64,000 bases of DNA from Burkholderia thailandensis E264 (GTDB lineage: Bacteria > Pseudomonadota > Gammaproteobacteria > Burkholderiales > Burkholderiaceae), in the NCBI RefSeq assembly GCF_000012365.1, contig NC_007651.1, positions 2,604,001 through 2,668,000 of the forward strand, in the 5' to 3' direction. A program made the position numbers and the translations under genes. Of the stretch, positions 18,323-26,293 are shown in pieces. The stretch's first letter is position 1. Each line of letters opens with the position of its first letter. The notes under the pieces are model-generated. The model was given only the letters and a program-made list of their open reading frames with translations. It had not been told where the DNA came from and did not search any database.

Positions 18323-19375
18323 TCATCGGCGTGAACGGGCGCTAGTCCGGCATGCCGAGGATGCCGCGCGCATCTTGCCCCGGGAGCGCATCGGCGGCGT
18401 ACGAGAAATCGCCGTCGCGCTGCCGATTGGCGAGCTGCTGCAGCAGTAGCCGATAGCCAGGCCCGCGCGGTCGAGGCGCGAATGCAGATCGCGGCGCTCG
18501 CCGGCGTCCCGATAGCGCGTGCTTTGCGGGCCGACCATGCGATTGTCCTGCGGCAGCACGATGTACGGCGTGAGCGGCATCAACGCGCGCAGCAGCCAGG
18601 GCGCGCGCGTCATGTTCAGTGCGAAGCTGAGCCGGCACCGGTCGCGCGATTCCGGCACGCAGGGATGGAATATCGGCAGATCGATGTCCGGCGTGTAGCG
18701 TCCGTACGCGATCGCGACCGAGCTGCGCACGTGCACGTGAATCGCCACGTGAACGTCCTGATACGTCGCGCGCAGGCCGCCGAACCAGCGCATGATCGGC
18801 GCGATCGATTTGTGCGTGCAGCGCCGGATCATCGTCACCGTCTCGGACGCGAAGCGCACCTCGACGCGGTCCTGGTCGGATCGTTCGTCGCCGAGCAGAT
18901 TCGCATGCAGGTAGTCCGCGTGCGTCAGGTCGAGCAGGTTCTCGAGGAACAGTGGCGTGCAGCAATCGAGCCGCATGTTGCCCTGCATGCGCACGGGCAG
19001 CCCGCCTTCGCGAGGCAGGAACGGCACGTCGGGCACGAGCGCGTCGCTCGCGTCTTCCGGATCGCCATACCAGATCCATACGTAACCGAATCGCTCGACC
19101 ACCGGATAGCTTCCGGCGGCATCGGCCGGCAAGCCGGCGGCGGGGCCCGCGGCGGGCAGCTCGGGATGCCGCCGCGACGCATGAACGCGTCCGCGGGCGC
19201 GCCACAGGTAGCACGGCTGCGAGTAAATCTGCCAACGCGAGGCGCGCTCGCCGACTTCGAACGTATGGGCGAGCGGAAACCACGCGTTGCGCAAGCAAAA
19301 CCGGTTGGGCACCCAGTCGCCTTCGTCGCGGCTGCTCGTCGCGCCGATGTCTTCTTCGTCAACGGTCGCCATCAT
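18323..19375 (-). CDS. Rieske-oxygenase-type catalytic protein lacking 2Fe-2S ligands; probable C-terminal frameshift
   Basis: A 350-residue reading frame starting MMATVDEEDIG. The catalytic domain keeps the mononuclear-iron signature NLLDLTHADYLH near residues 140-151, but the N-terminal Rieske domain has lost the CxH and CxxH pairs: the stretch where they belong reads RVHASRRHPELPAAGPAAG and is shortened. It overlaps the preceding intact-Rieske gene by ATGA, so the two are co-translated. Near 18455-18465 the likely true C-terminus moves into another frame (YRLLLQQLANRQRDGDFSY then ALPGQDARGILGMPD, stop at 18342); that frame has much better codon use than the one ending at 18323. This is either a real frameshift or a sequencing error. 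The substrate is unknown. Confidence 0.75.
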   Translation of the reverse strand: MMATVDEEDIGATSSRDEGDWVPNRFCLRNAWFPLAHTFEVGERASRWQIYSQPCYLWRARGRVHASRRHPELPAAGPAAGLPADAAGSYPVVERFGYVWIWYGDPEDASDALVPDVPFLPREGGLPVRMQGNMRLDCCTPLFLENLLDLTHADYLHANLLGDERSDQDRVEVRFASETVTMIRRCTHKSIAPIMRWFGGLRATYQDVHVAIHVHVRSSVAIAYGRYTPDIDLPIFHPCVPESRDRCRLSFALNMTRAPWLLRALMPLTPYIVLPQDNRMVGPQSTRYRDAGERRDLHSRLDRAGLAIGYCCSSSPIGSATAISRTPPMRSRGKMRAASSACRTSARSRR

Positions 19376-20358
19376 CTGCTCCTCTCGCACGGCAATCGGT
19401 CGGACCCGACCGGAATGACGCGCGCGTCGCGCGAGCACGACGCGTCGAGTTTCGACAGCGCGCGTCCGTCGACGTGTTCGAGCATCGCGAACGGCGGGCG
19501 GCGCAGCCGCGCCCACAGGCGAAACAACGTGGCGCCGGGGCCGCCGGTATCGGCCGAGACGCCGCCGCGCCACAGGACGTTCGTCGTGCCGCGCGCCGCG
19601 GGCGTCATGGCCACGGACGCCCACAGCATCGGCGCGCCGTCGCGCGTGTCGATTTCGACCGATGCGGGCGCGCCGTCCTGCGGCGGCGCGAGCCGAAGCG
19701 TCCACGGATAATGCGCGCCGAAACGGTGATCGTGCCGGCGCGCCGCCCACGTGACGCCGCGCTCCATGTCGATGCGTCCGCCGCGCGGCTCGGGATCGGC
19801 GATCACGTAGTCCGTGATGCGCAGGCCCGCGATGCGCATCAGCAAGTGCGGGCCGTCGGCGAGCGCGGCGACATATTCGTCGTAGGCGACGGTCACCGTC
19901 GCGCAGCCGGCGAAGCGCTGCGCGCAGCGCGACGCGCGCGCGAACGCCGCGGCCAGCTCACGCGTGTCGACGCCGAGCGCCGCGCGTCCCCATACGTAGC
20001 CGTCGCGCTCGAACGTCTCGTACGCGCGCGCCGCGTAGTGCGCCGGCACCCGCTCGTCGTGCGACAGATTGGGGATCGCGACGCACGCGCCGCTCGCGCC
20101 GTCATAGGTCCAGCCGTGATAGCCGCACTGCAGCCGGCCCTCGGGCGTCACGCGGCCGAGCGACAGCGGCGCGCGCCGATGCGCGCACCGGTCCTCCATC
20201 GCGCGGGCGGCGCCGGCCGCATCGCGAAACAGCACGATCGGCTGCCCCATGCACATGACGGCGAGCGGGGCCTTGCCGCTCACCTGCTCGGACAGCGCGA
20301 GCGGCAGCCAGCGCGCGGCGGAGTCGGAAAGAAGCGGAACGACGGTATCCATGGGCAT
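19372..20358 (-). CDS. Rieske [2Fe-2S] protein, oxygenase-like but without the catalytic iron motif
   Basis: A 328-residue protein. The N-terminal Rieske fold is intact: CAHRRAPLSLG and CGYHGWTYDG supply the two Cys and two His ligands (about 58-61 and 78-81). The C-terminal half has oxygenase-like length, but the expected N/D-x2-H-x4-H facial-triad motif is absent: that stretch reads VAYDEYVAALADGPHLLMR. It may be an electron-transfer subunit for its neighbour (18323-19375), which has the opposite loss. Its ATG directly follows the antiporter stop (TAA then ATG) and its stop overlaps the next start. Confidence 0.85.
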   Translation of the reverse strand: MPMDTVVPLLSDSAARWLPLALSEQVSGKAPLAVMCMGQPIVLFRDAAGAARAMEDRCAHRRAPLSLGRVTPEGRLQCGYHGWTYDGASGACVAIPNLSHDERVPAHYAARAYETFERDGYVWGRAALGVDTRELAAAFARASRCAQRFAGCATVTVAYDEYVAALADGPHLLMRIAGLRITDYVIADPEPRGGRIDMERGVTWAARRHDHRFGAHYPWTLRLAPPQDGAPASVEIDTRDGAPMLWASVAMTPAARGTTNVLWRGGVSADTGGPGATLFRLWARLRRPPFAMLEHVDGRALSKLDASCSRDARVIPVGSDRLPCERSR

Positions 20359-21693
20359 TTATCGCGACGGGCGCGATACCTCCGGCAATCCCGGCAGACG
20401 GGCGTCGCCGCCGGCCGCATGCGCCTGCGGCGCGCGAAATTCCGCCGGCGAATCGCACGCACCCGCCTGCGGCGAGCGTAGCGGGCTCTGCTTCGCGAGC
20501 CGGTGGGTCGACATCGCGCTCAACCATGTCATCGCAAGCGTCGCGATCAGCAGAACCGTGTACAGCGAAGCGGGGATGATCCGCAACTGGAGGCCGATCG
20601 CGAGCACCATCAGCTCGACCGTGCCGCGGCAGTTCATCAGCACGCCGATGAGCGTCGCTTCCGCGCGGTCGATGCCGCACAGTCGCGCGCCCGCGTAGCA
20701 GCCGGCGAATTTCGCCGCCACGCCGCCGATCAGGAAGGCGGCGAGCCATCCCCAGGCCGCGCCCGTGTCGAGCGCCGAAAACGACGCCTGAAAGCCCATG
20801 CTCACGAAAAAGAGCGGAATCAGGACGAGGTCGGCCAGTCCCGCGAAGCGCGCGTCCCACAACCGCCGCAGATCGTCTCGGCCCGCCAGGTTGGCGGCCG
20901 CGACGAGCGCGCCGAACGCGCCGTGAAAACCGAGCCGCGACGCGGCCCACGACGACAGCAGCACGTAGCAGAGCGCGCAGATCAACGTGGCGGAGCCGCT
21001 GCCGGCCCGGCGGGTCCGATCGAGCAGCCCGAGGACGATCTTGCGCACGAGCGTGATCGACACGACGACGAACGCGGCGAGCGCGCACATCGCGCGCACC
21101 GTCGATGCGGGCGACAGACCCGAGGTCGCGATCGCGCCGACGGCCGCGAGCATCAGCCAGCCGAGCGAGTCGGTCAACGTCGCCGAGAGAATCGACAGCG
21201 TCGCCGACGGGCGCTCGGCGATGCGCGCATCCGCGACGATGCGCATCATGACGGGCAACGCCGACACGGACAGCGCGATGCCGCAGAACAGCACATAGGC
21301 GAGATGCGACGCCTGCGGCCGGAACGATCCGGATGACGCGACGGCGATCGCGCAGCCCGCCGCGAACGGCAGCGCCATGCCGAATCCCGCGATGACGGTC
21401 GCGACGAACCCGGCCGAGCGCTTTTGCGGAATCCGCCAGGTAATGTGCATGCCCGTCTGAAACATCAGGAACACGAGCCCGAGCTCGCCGAGCCTCGACA
21501 GGAGCGCGGCCGTGTCCTCGCCGATCAGCGCGCCGTGCCCGGCCACGGTGAGCGTGCCGAACGCCGACGGGCCAAGCAGCAGCCCGGCGAGCAGTTCGCC
21601 GACGACCCGGCCCGGCCCGAACCGTTGCGCGAGCGCGCCGAGCGCGAATGCGACGATGACCACGACGCACAGCTGCAGTATCCAGTCAGTCAT
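20359..21693 (-). CDS. Cation/proton antiporter, CPA2 (Kef/NhaS-like) family
   Basis: A 444-residue membrane protein with about 12 helices. It starts MTDWILQLCVVVIVAFALG after a GAGGAG ribosome site. Family features are the GPSAFG turn, the F-Q-T-G segment (VFLMFQTGMHI) and the late conserved helix DRAEATLIGVLMNCRGTVELMVLAIG. There is no TrkA-N domain, so it is a short CPA2 form. Such antiporters recur inside antibiotic clusters as self-protection or pH/ion balance; here it sits between a halogenase and two Rieske genes on one strand. The transported ion cannot be told from the sequence. Confidence 0.88.
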   Translation of the reverse strand: MTDWILQLCVVVIVAFALGALAQRFGPGRVVGELLAGLLLGPSAFGTLTVAGHGALIGEDTAALLSRLGELGLVFLMFQTGMHITWRIPQKRSAGFVATVIAGFGMALPFAAGCAIAVASSGSFRPQASHLAYVLFCGIALSVSALPVMMRIVADARIAERPSATLSILSATLTDSLGWLMLAAVGAIATSGLSPASTVRAMCALAAFVVVSITLVRKIVLGLLDRTRRAGSGSATLICALCYVLLSSWAASRLGFHGAFGALVAAANLAGRDDLRRLWDARFAGLADLVLIPLFFVSMGFQASFSALDTGAAWGWLAAFLIGGVAAKFAGCYAGARLCGIDRAEATLIGVLMNCRGTVELMVLAIGLQLRIIPASLYTVLLIATLAMTWLSAMSTHRLAKQSPLRSPQAGACDSPAEFRAPQAHAAGGDARLPGLPEVSRPSR

Positions 21694-21778
21694 CTTCGTT
21701 CGCTCCTCGCGTTCGATGCGCGCGTGCCCGCCGGCGATGCCGGCGGCTCGGCCGCGGCGACCGGCCTGCGCGCGGCGG

Positions 21779-23221
21779 CTACATCGCGGCGACCCGCTGC
21801 AGGCCCAGTCGAGGCTGGGTCGAGACGTAGAGCCCGTCGAGCGCCATGTTCGCCGACAGGCAGGGCAGGCCCTCGATCGCATCGAAGAATCGCGCGTTGT
21901 CCTCGACTTCCGCGCTGCCGATCGCCGACGCGAGCACGCGCTTGTCCTTGCGAAGCGCGAGGTTCTGGTCGATGCGGCGGGACATTTCGCCCATCAGGTG
22001 CGACGTGGCCTGCTCGGCGTCGGCAATGTCCTCGAGGCCCGAGACGAGGTTCAGGAACGCGCGCCGGATGTCGCCCGTCTCGATCATGTAGTGGCTCAGC
22101 TCGTCGGCCTTGCTGTAGTAGCCGAGCTTGCCGTGCGCCTCGTAGAACGTCTGCACGAACACGAGGAAGCGCAGATAGGCCTGCCGGTAGCTGTCGCGAT
22201 AGTACGCGGCGGCTTCCCGCTCGGACACCTCGCCGCGCAGGATGCTGGCGAGCGACGCGGCGGCGAGCATGCCGCTGTACATCGCGAGATGCACGCCCGT
22301 GGACAGCAGCGGATCGAGAAAGCACGCGGCGTCGCCGGACAGGAAGTAGCCGTCGGCCGCGAACGAATCGCAGCTGTACGAATAATCCTGTTCGGTCTTC
22401 AGCGGCGTGACGAGGCGTGCGCGTTGCGTGAGCTTCGTCATCACCGGGCTCAGCGCGAGCGCCTGCTCGTACACCTGCTCGAGCGAGCCCGCGCGCTTGG
22501 CCGCGACGAACGCGTCGCGGTGCATGACGACGCCGACGCTCGTCGGGCGATCGGCGAGCGGGATCGCCCACCACCAGCCGTCCGGAATCGAGCTGACGAG
22601 AATCGAGCCCGGCGCGCAATCGTCGGGCCAGCTCAAGCCTTCCCAGTAGCCCCACGCGGCGACGTTGCGGAAGATCTCGTGGAATTTGCGGTTGTCCAGA
22701 TAGCGGGTCGACATCAGTCCGTTGCGCCCGGACGCGTCGACGAGGTAGTCGAACTCGACGGTGGCCGTCTCGACGGAATCCTGCGCAACGCACAGCGCGG
22801 CGCACGGGCGGCCGTCGTCGAACAGGATCTCGCGCACGCCGACGCCTTCGTGCACCCGCGCGCCGACCGCGCGCGCATGCTGCAGCAGCAACTGATCGAA
22901 TTCCTCGCGGCGCACCTGATAGCTGTAATGATAGGTGCCGCCGAGCTCGCCGAAATCGAGCTTCCAGGTCTCGCCCTTCCAGTTGAAGTACGCGCCGGGC
23001 TTGCGCTGAAAGCCGTGGCGGTCGAACGTGTCGCGCGCGCCCATCAACGTGAGGATTTCGAGACACGACGGCAGCAGCGATTCGCCGATGTGATAGCGGG
23101 GAAACACCTCCTTGTCGACGAGCGTGACCTCGACGCCTTCACGGGCGAGAAATGCCGCGCTGGTCGCGCCGGCCGGCCCGCCGCCGATGACGAGGACCCG
23201 TGTGCGATTAGGCAGACGCAT
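21779..23221 (-). CDS. Flavin-dependent halogenase (phenol/pyrrole type)
   Basis: A 480-residue FAD enzyme of the tryptophan-halogenase superfamily, closer to the PltA/CndH-like group that acts on carrier-bound or free aromatics. It has the dinucleotide fold VIGGGPAGATSAAFLAREG (11-29), the HIGESLLPS motif at 44-52, the halogenase-type GWWWAIP motif and a Lys at about 74 (FQRKPGAYFNW) placed like the catalytic lysine. FLSGDAACFLDPLLSTGV binds FAD. The start has an AAGGAG site. It lies in a five-gene leftward group with an HDO protein upstream and an antiporter and Rieske pair downstream, suggesting a small halogenated metabolite. No carrier protein is present nearby. Confidence 0.88.
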   Translation of the reverse strand: MRLPNRTRVLVIGGGPAGATSAAFLAREGVEVTLVDKEVFPRYHIGESLLPSCLEILTLMGARDTFDRHGFQRKPGAYFNWKGETWKLDFGELGGTYHYSYQVRREEFDQLLLQHARAVGARVHEGVGVREILFDDGRPCAALCVAQDSVETATVEFDYLVDASGRNGLMSTRYLDNRKFHEIFRNVAAWGYWEGLSWPDDCAPGSILVSSIPDGWWWAIPLADRPTSVGVVMHRDAFVAAKRAGSLEQVYEQALALSPVMTKLTQRARLVTPLKTEQDYSYSCDSFAADGYFLSGDAACFLDPLLSTGVHLAMYSGMLAAASLASILRGEVSEREAAAYYRDSYRQAYLRFLVFVQTFYEAHGKLGYYSKADELSHYMIETGDIRRAFLNLVSGLEDIADAEQATSHLMGEMSRRIDQNLALRKDKRVLASAIGSAEVEDNARFFDAIEGLPCLSANMALDGLYVSTQPRLGLQRVAAM

Positions 23222-23361
23222 GTTGTTTCTCCTTGTATGGGGGGACGTCATGATCGCGAACGCGCGCACACTTCGGACCGGCCATTCGATTCGGGTCGCA
23301 TGCCGAATCGGCCGGACGCCGGCCTCGCGGATCATGCCCCGGGCGGTGCCCCGGGGGCTCG

Positions 23362-24060
23362 TCAGTTGGCGAGCGCCATTTTGTTGACCTCGTACTTGTA
23401 ATCGAGGAAGGCAATGAAGCTGCGGAAATGATCGTCGACGATCGATTGCGCCTCCGCACGCTTGTCGGCGGACAGCGGCGCGTCGAAGAAAACCGATTCG
23501 TTGATCGAATGATCGAGTTCGCTGTCGATGTGCTCGGCGCCCAAATAGCGAAGCGTGTTGCCCGTATCCGCTTCGTAGGCCGCCGCGAGCTTGCGCGACG
23601 TCGTGAAAAAGACTTTCGACGTGGCCTCGCCGGCCTCCATCGACGCCATCTTCAGCAGCGGGCAGTTTCCGCAGCGGCGCGCGCGCGACACGAGCGAGTA
23701 CATGTACTTGCGCACGGGGCCGCCGAGATCGTCCCAGATCACGTTGATCGCACTTTCGCAATCGAACGCGCGATTGTTCACGCCGAGCGTCTTGATGTCC
23801 GTCACCATCATGTGCCAATGCTCGCTGTCGACGTCGACGTGATCGTTGATCGCGTTCTGCAACTCGTCTTCCGGCTTCTCGTAGTGGTAATACATGCGGT
23901 TGATGTCGCGAAACGTCATGGCCAGGTGAATCAGAAGCGGCGACCAGACGCGCATCATTTCCTTGATTTGGGCAAGCGTGACCGCTTCGAGCTGCGGAAA
24001 GACCGGGTGATCGAGGAGAGCGGCCTTTTTTTCATGAATTGTTTCAATAATTTCCCTCAT
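23362..24060 (-). CDS. Heme-oxygenase-like diiron (HDO-type) protein
   Basis: A 232-residue, all-helical, soluble protein. Acid/His motifs are spaced as in heme-oxygenase-like diiron oxidases: NDHVDVDSEHW (about 72-82) and HIDSELDHS near residue 180, the latter fitting the H-x3-D-x2-H signature. This group includes UndA, BesC and the N-oxygenase SznF, which use O2 on fatty acids or amino acids. An extra CGNCPLL segment in the middle is unusual. It is the first gene of the leftward group, behind an AT-rich promoter region. It probably makes or modifies the substrate used by the halogenase and Rieske pair; this is inference. Confidence 0.72.
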   Translation of the reverse strand: MREIIETIHEKKAALLDHPVFPQLEAVTLAQIKEMMRVWSPLLIHLAMTFRDINRMYYHYEKPEDELQNAINDHVDVDSEHWHMMVTDIKTLGVNNRAFDCESAINVIWDDLGGPVRKYMYSLVSRARRCGNCPLLKMASMEAGEATSKVFFTTSRKLAAAYEADTGNTLRYLGAEHIDSELDHSINESVFFDAPLSADKRAEAQSIVDDHFRSFIAFLDYKYEVNKMALAN

Positions 24061-25035
24061 GGCGAAAACTCCTGTGGTGACGGGCCGTATTGTGGTTTTG
24101 GGCCTTGGCGAAGCATTGAAAGCCGGGCGGATTGTCCTGCCTCACGACGGAGTCTAGGTGCAAATCCGGATATGTCAATGAAACGGGAGATGGAATTTTA
24201 AAGGCGAATTGAATGATGGAGACCCGGATTTTTATAAAAATTAAAAACCGATTGGTAATTGAATTTGATAAATGGTGTTTGATGATTTGAAGGATTGATT
24301 TTTACGGTAATAATGCAATTTGGCGTGATTGCGGTAAACGGTCGGATTGAGAATTTTGCTCGGCGAACTTCTCGGCCAGGTAACGCTGGAGCGCGCGTCG
24401 GCCGCGCGAGCGGGCGAAAGCGATGCGGCTCGCCGGCTCCACCGGCTCCACCGGCTCCACCGGCTCCACCGGGTTCGGCGCCGTCGCGTTCGGCACCAGG
24501 CAGGCGAGCGGCCCGTTCGGCATCCGTGATGCTCGTGCTGTTCCTGCGCAGCGTCATGCGCCACAACGCGCTGAACCTGTACTGCGCCGTGCTCGCGGCG
24601 ATCACGTCGGCGCGGAGGTTCGCGTACCGGCGGGCTCCGACCGCGAAGGCGCGGGCCGTGGTGTCCGTCGCGATCCTCCCCGTGTGCCGCCATGCGGCGA
24701 TCAGTAGCGCGCGGGCGTTCGCGTCGGCGGCGGGCCGGCGCGGGGATTCGGCGCGCCTGTCCGGCCGGGGCGAGGACCGGCAAAATCGGACGCCGCACGG
24801 CGCAGCGCGGCCCGCGTCGGCGGCGCTCGGCGATGCGCGGCGACGCAAGCGACGCCGCGCTCGATCGCTCCGAAACGGAGCAGCGTGTGCCGAATTCGAA
24901 CAGGCGATGCGCGCTATCCAATCGGCCGTTCATGAAAGCACGGCGTTTTCGCGGGATGGTACGGTTCGTGCGTTTTCGTTTCCCGGACAGACAGGCGATT
25001 TCACACGAGACGCACTGACACAACCAGGAGACGAC
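24061..25035. other. AT-rich divergent promoter region, then GC-rich spacer without a clear gene
   Basis: A 975-bp gap between the leftward HDO gene and the rightward alcohol dehydrogenase. Bases 24170-24360 are strikingly AT-rich compared with the surroundings and probably carry the leftward promoter. From 24360 to 25000 the GC content returns; several open frames exist on both strands but none shows a signal, domain or good ribosome site. A leftward frame reading RIATDTTARAFAVGARRYANLRADVIA (24550-24690) could be the relic of a real gene but has no recognisable family. Confidence 0.5.
24433..24468. repeat. Nine-base tandem repeat CCGGCTCCA, four copies
   Basis: Four perfect head-to-tail copies of CCGGCTCCA with partial copies flanking. 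The repeat lies outside any supported gene and would read Gly-Ser-Thr or Pro-Val-Glu depending on frame. It is a likely length-variable site useful for strain typing. Confidence 0.9.
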
Positions 25036-26208
25036 ATGAGCTATCTGAACATCGCGCAGCGCACCGACAGTTTCTTCATTCCCTGCGTGACCTTGATCGG
25101 CCCGGGCTGCGCGCGAGAGACGGGCGTGCGCGCCAAATCGCTGGGCGCGAAAAAGGCGCTGATCGTGACCGACGCGGGGCTGCACAAGATGGGGCTGTCC
25201 GAGATCGTCGCGGGCCATATCCGCGACGCGGGGCTTCAGGCCGTGATCTTCGCGGGCGCGGAGCCCAACCCGACCGACGTCAACGTGCACGACGGCGTCG
25301 AGCGCTTTCAGCGCGAGGGATGCGACTTCATCGTATCGCTCGGCGGTGGGTCGTCGCACGACTGCGCGAAAGGCATCGGGCTCGTCACGGCCGGAGGCGG
25401 GCATATCCGCGACTATGAAGGGATCGACAAATCGACGGTGCCGATGACGCCGTTGATTTCGATCAACACGACGGCGGGCACGGCCGCGGAGATGACGCGA
25501 TTCTGCATCATCACGAACTCCAGCAATCACGTCAAAATGGCGATCGTCGACTGGCGCTGCACGCCGCTCATCGCGATCGACGATCCGTGCCTGATGGTGG
25601 CGATGCCGCCCGCGCTGACGGCCGCGACAGGCATGGACGCGCTCACCCACGCGGTGGAGGCCTACGTTTCCACCGCCGCGACGCCGATCACCGACGCCTG
25701 CGCCGAAAAGGCCATCGCGCTGATCGGCGAATGGCTGCCGAAGGCCGTCGCGAACGGCGAATCGATGGAGGCGCGCGCGGCCATGTGCTACGCGCAGTAC
25801 CTCGCCGGGATGGCGTTCAACAACGCGTCGCTCGGCTACGTGCATGCGATGGCGCACCAGCTCGGCGGGTTCTACAACCTGCCGCACGGGGTCTGCAACG
25901 CGATCCTGCTGCCGCACGTGTGCGAGTTCAACCTGATTGCCGCGCCCGAACGGTTCGCCACCATCGCGTCGCTCCTCGGCGTCAATACGGCCGGATCGAG
26001 CACCGTCGACGCCGCCCGGGCGGCCATTGCGGCGATCCGCGGGCTCAGCGCCTCGATCGGCATCCCCGCCGGCCTGGCCGCGCTGGGCGTCAAGGCCGAA
26101 GATCACGAGGTGATGGCGAGCAACGCGCAGAAGGACGCGTGCATGCTGACCAATCCGCGCAAGGCGACGCTCGCGCAGGTCATCGCGATCTTCGCGGCGG
26201 CGATGTGA
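25036..26208 (+). CDS. Iron-containing alcohol dehydrogenase
   Basis: A 390-residue group III NAD(P)-dependent alcohol dehydrogenase, starting MSYLNIAQRTDSFFIP after a CAGGAG site. Cofactor loops are VSLGGGSSHDCAKGI and the TTAGTAAEMTRFCII segment. Metal ligands are Asp and His in GMDALTHAVEAY, and the two His in HAMAHQLGGFYNLPHG. Relatives include the methanol/1,3-propanediol dehydrogenase type (FucO/YiaY/DhaT group). It diverges from the HDO-halogenase-Rieske operon and could oxidise an alcohol in that pathway, or act in alcohol catabolism; position alone does not decide. Confidence 0.92.
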   Translation: MSYLNIAQRTDSFFIPCVTLIGPGCARETGVRAKSLGAKKALIVTDAGLHKMGLSEIVAGHIRDAGLQAVIFAGAEPNPTDVNVHDGVERFQREGCDFIVSLGGGSSHDCAKGIGLVTAGGGHIRDYEGIDKSTVPMTPLISINTTAGTAAEMTRFCIITNSSNHVKMAIVDWRCTPLIAIDDPCLMVAMPPALTAATGMDALTHAVEAYVSTAATPITDACAEKAIALIGEWLPKAVANGESMEARAAMCYAQYLAGMAFNNASLGYVHAMAHQLGGFYNLPHGVCNAILLPHVCEFNLIAAPERFATIASLLGVNTAGSSTVDAARAAIAAIRGLSASIGIPAGLAALGVKAEDHEVMASNAQKDACMLTNPRKATLAQVIAIFAAAM

Positions 26209-26293
26209 GCGCGATCGTCACGCCGTAGCGCGCGCCGGGGGGGCGGGCGACGCGAGCACGGGGCAGCATTCGCTGGGCGTGACAGGGCGGAAG

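Noticed and set aside
18323..24060. Pyrrolnitrin-type cluster (halogenase plus Rieske enzymes)
   Set aside because: There is no PrnA/PrnB homologue, the halogenase is much shorter than PrnC, and two unusual Rieske proteins and an HDO protein are present instead.
24302..24523. A 73-residue leftward frame with Pro-Val-Glu repeats
   Set aside because: The repeats come from the nonamer tandem repeat; there is no ribosome site and no conserved feature.
24295..26208. Rightward extension of the alcohol dehydrogenase frame to 637 residues
   Set aside because: The family N-terminus starts at MSYLNIAQ with a good ribosome site; the extra 247 residues are spacer.
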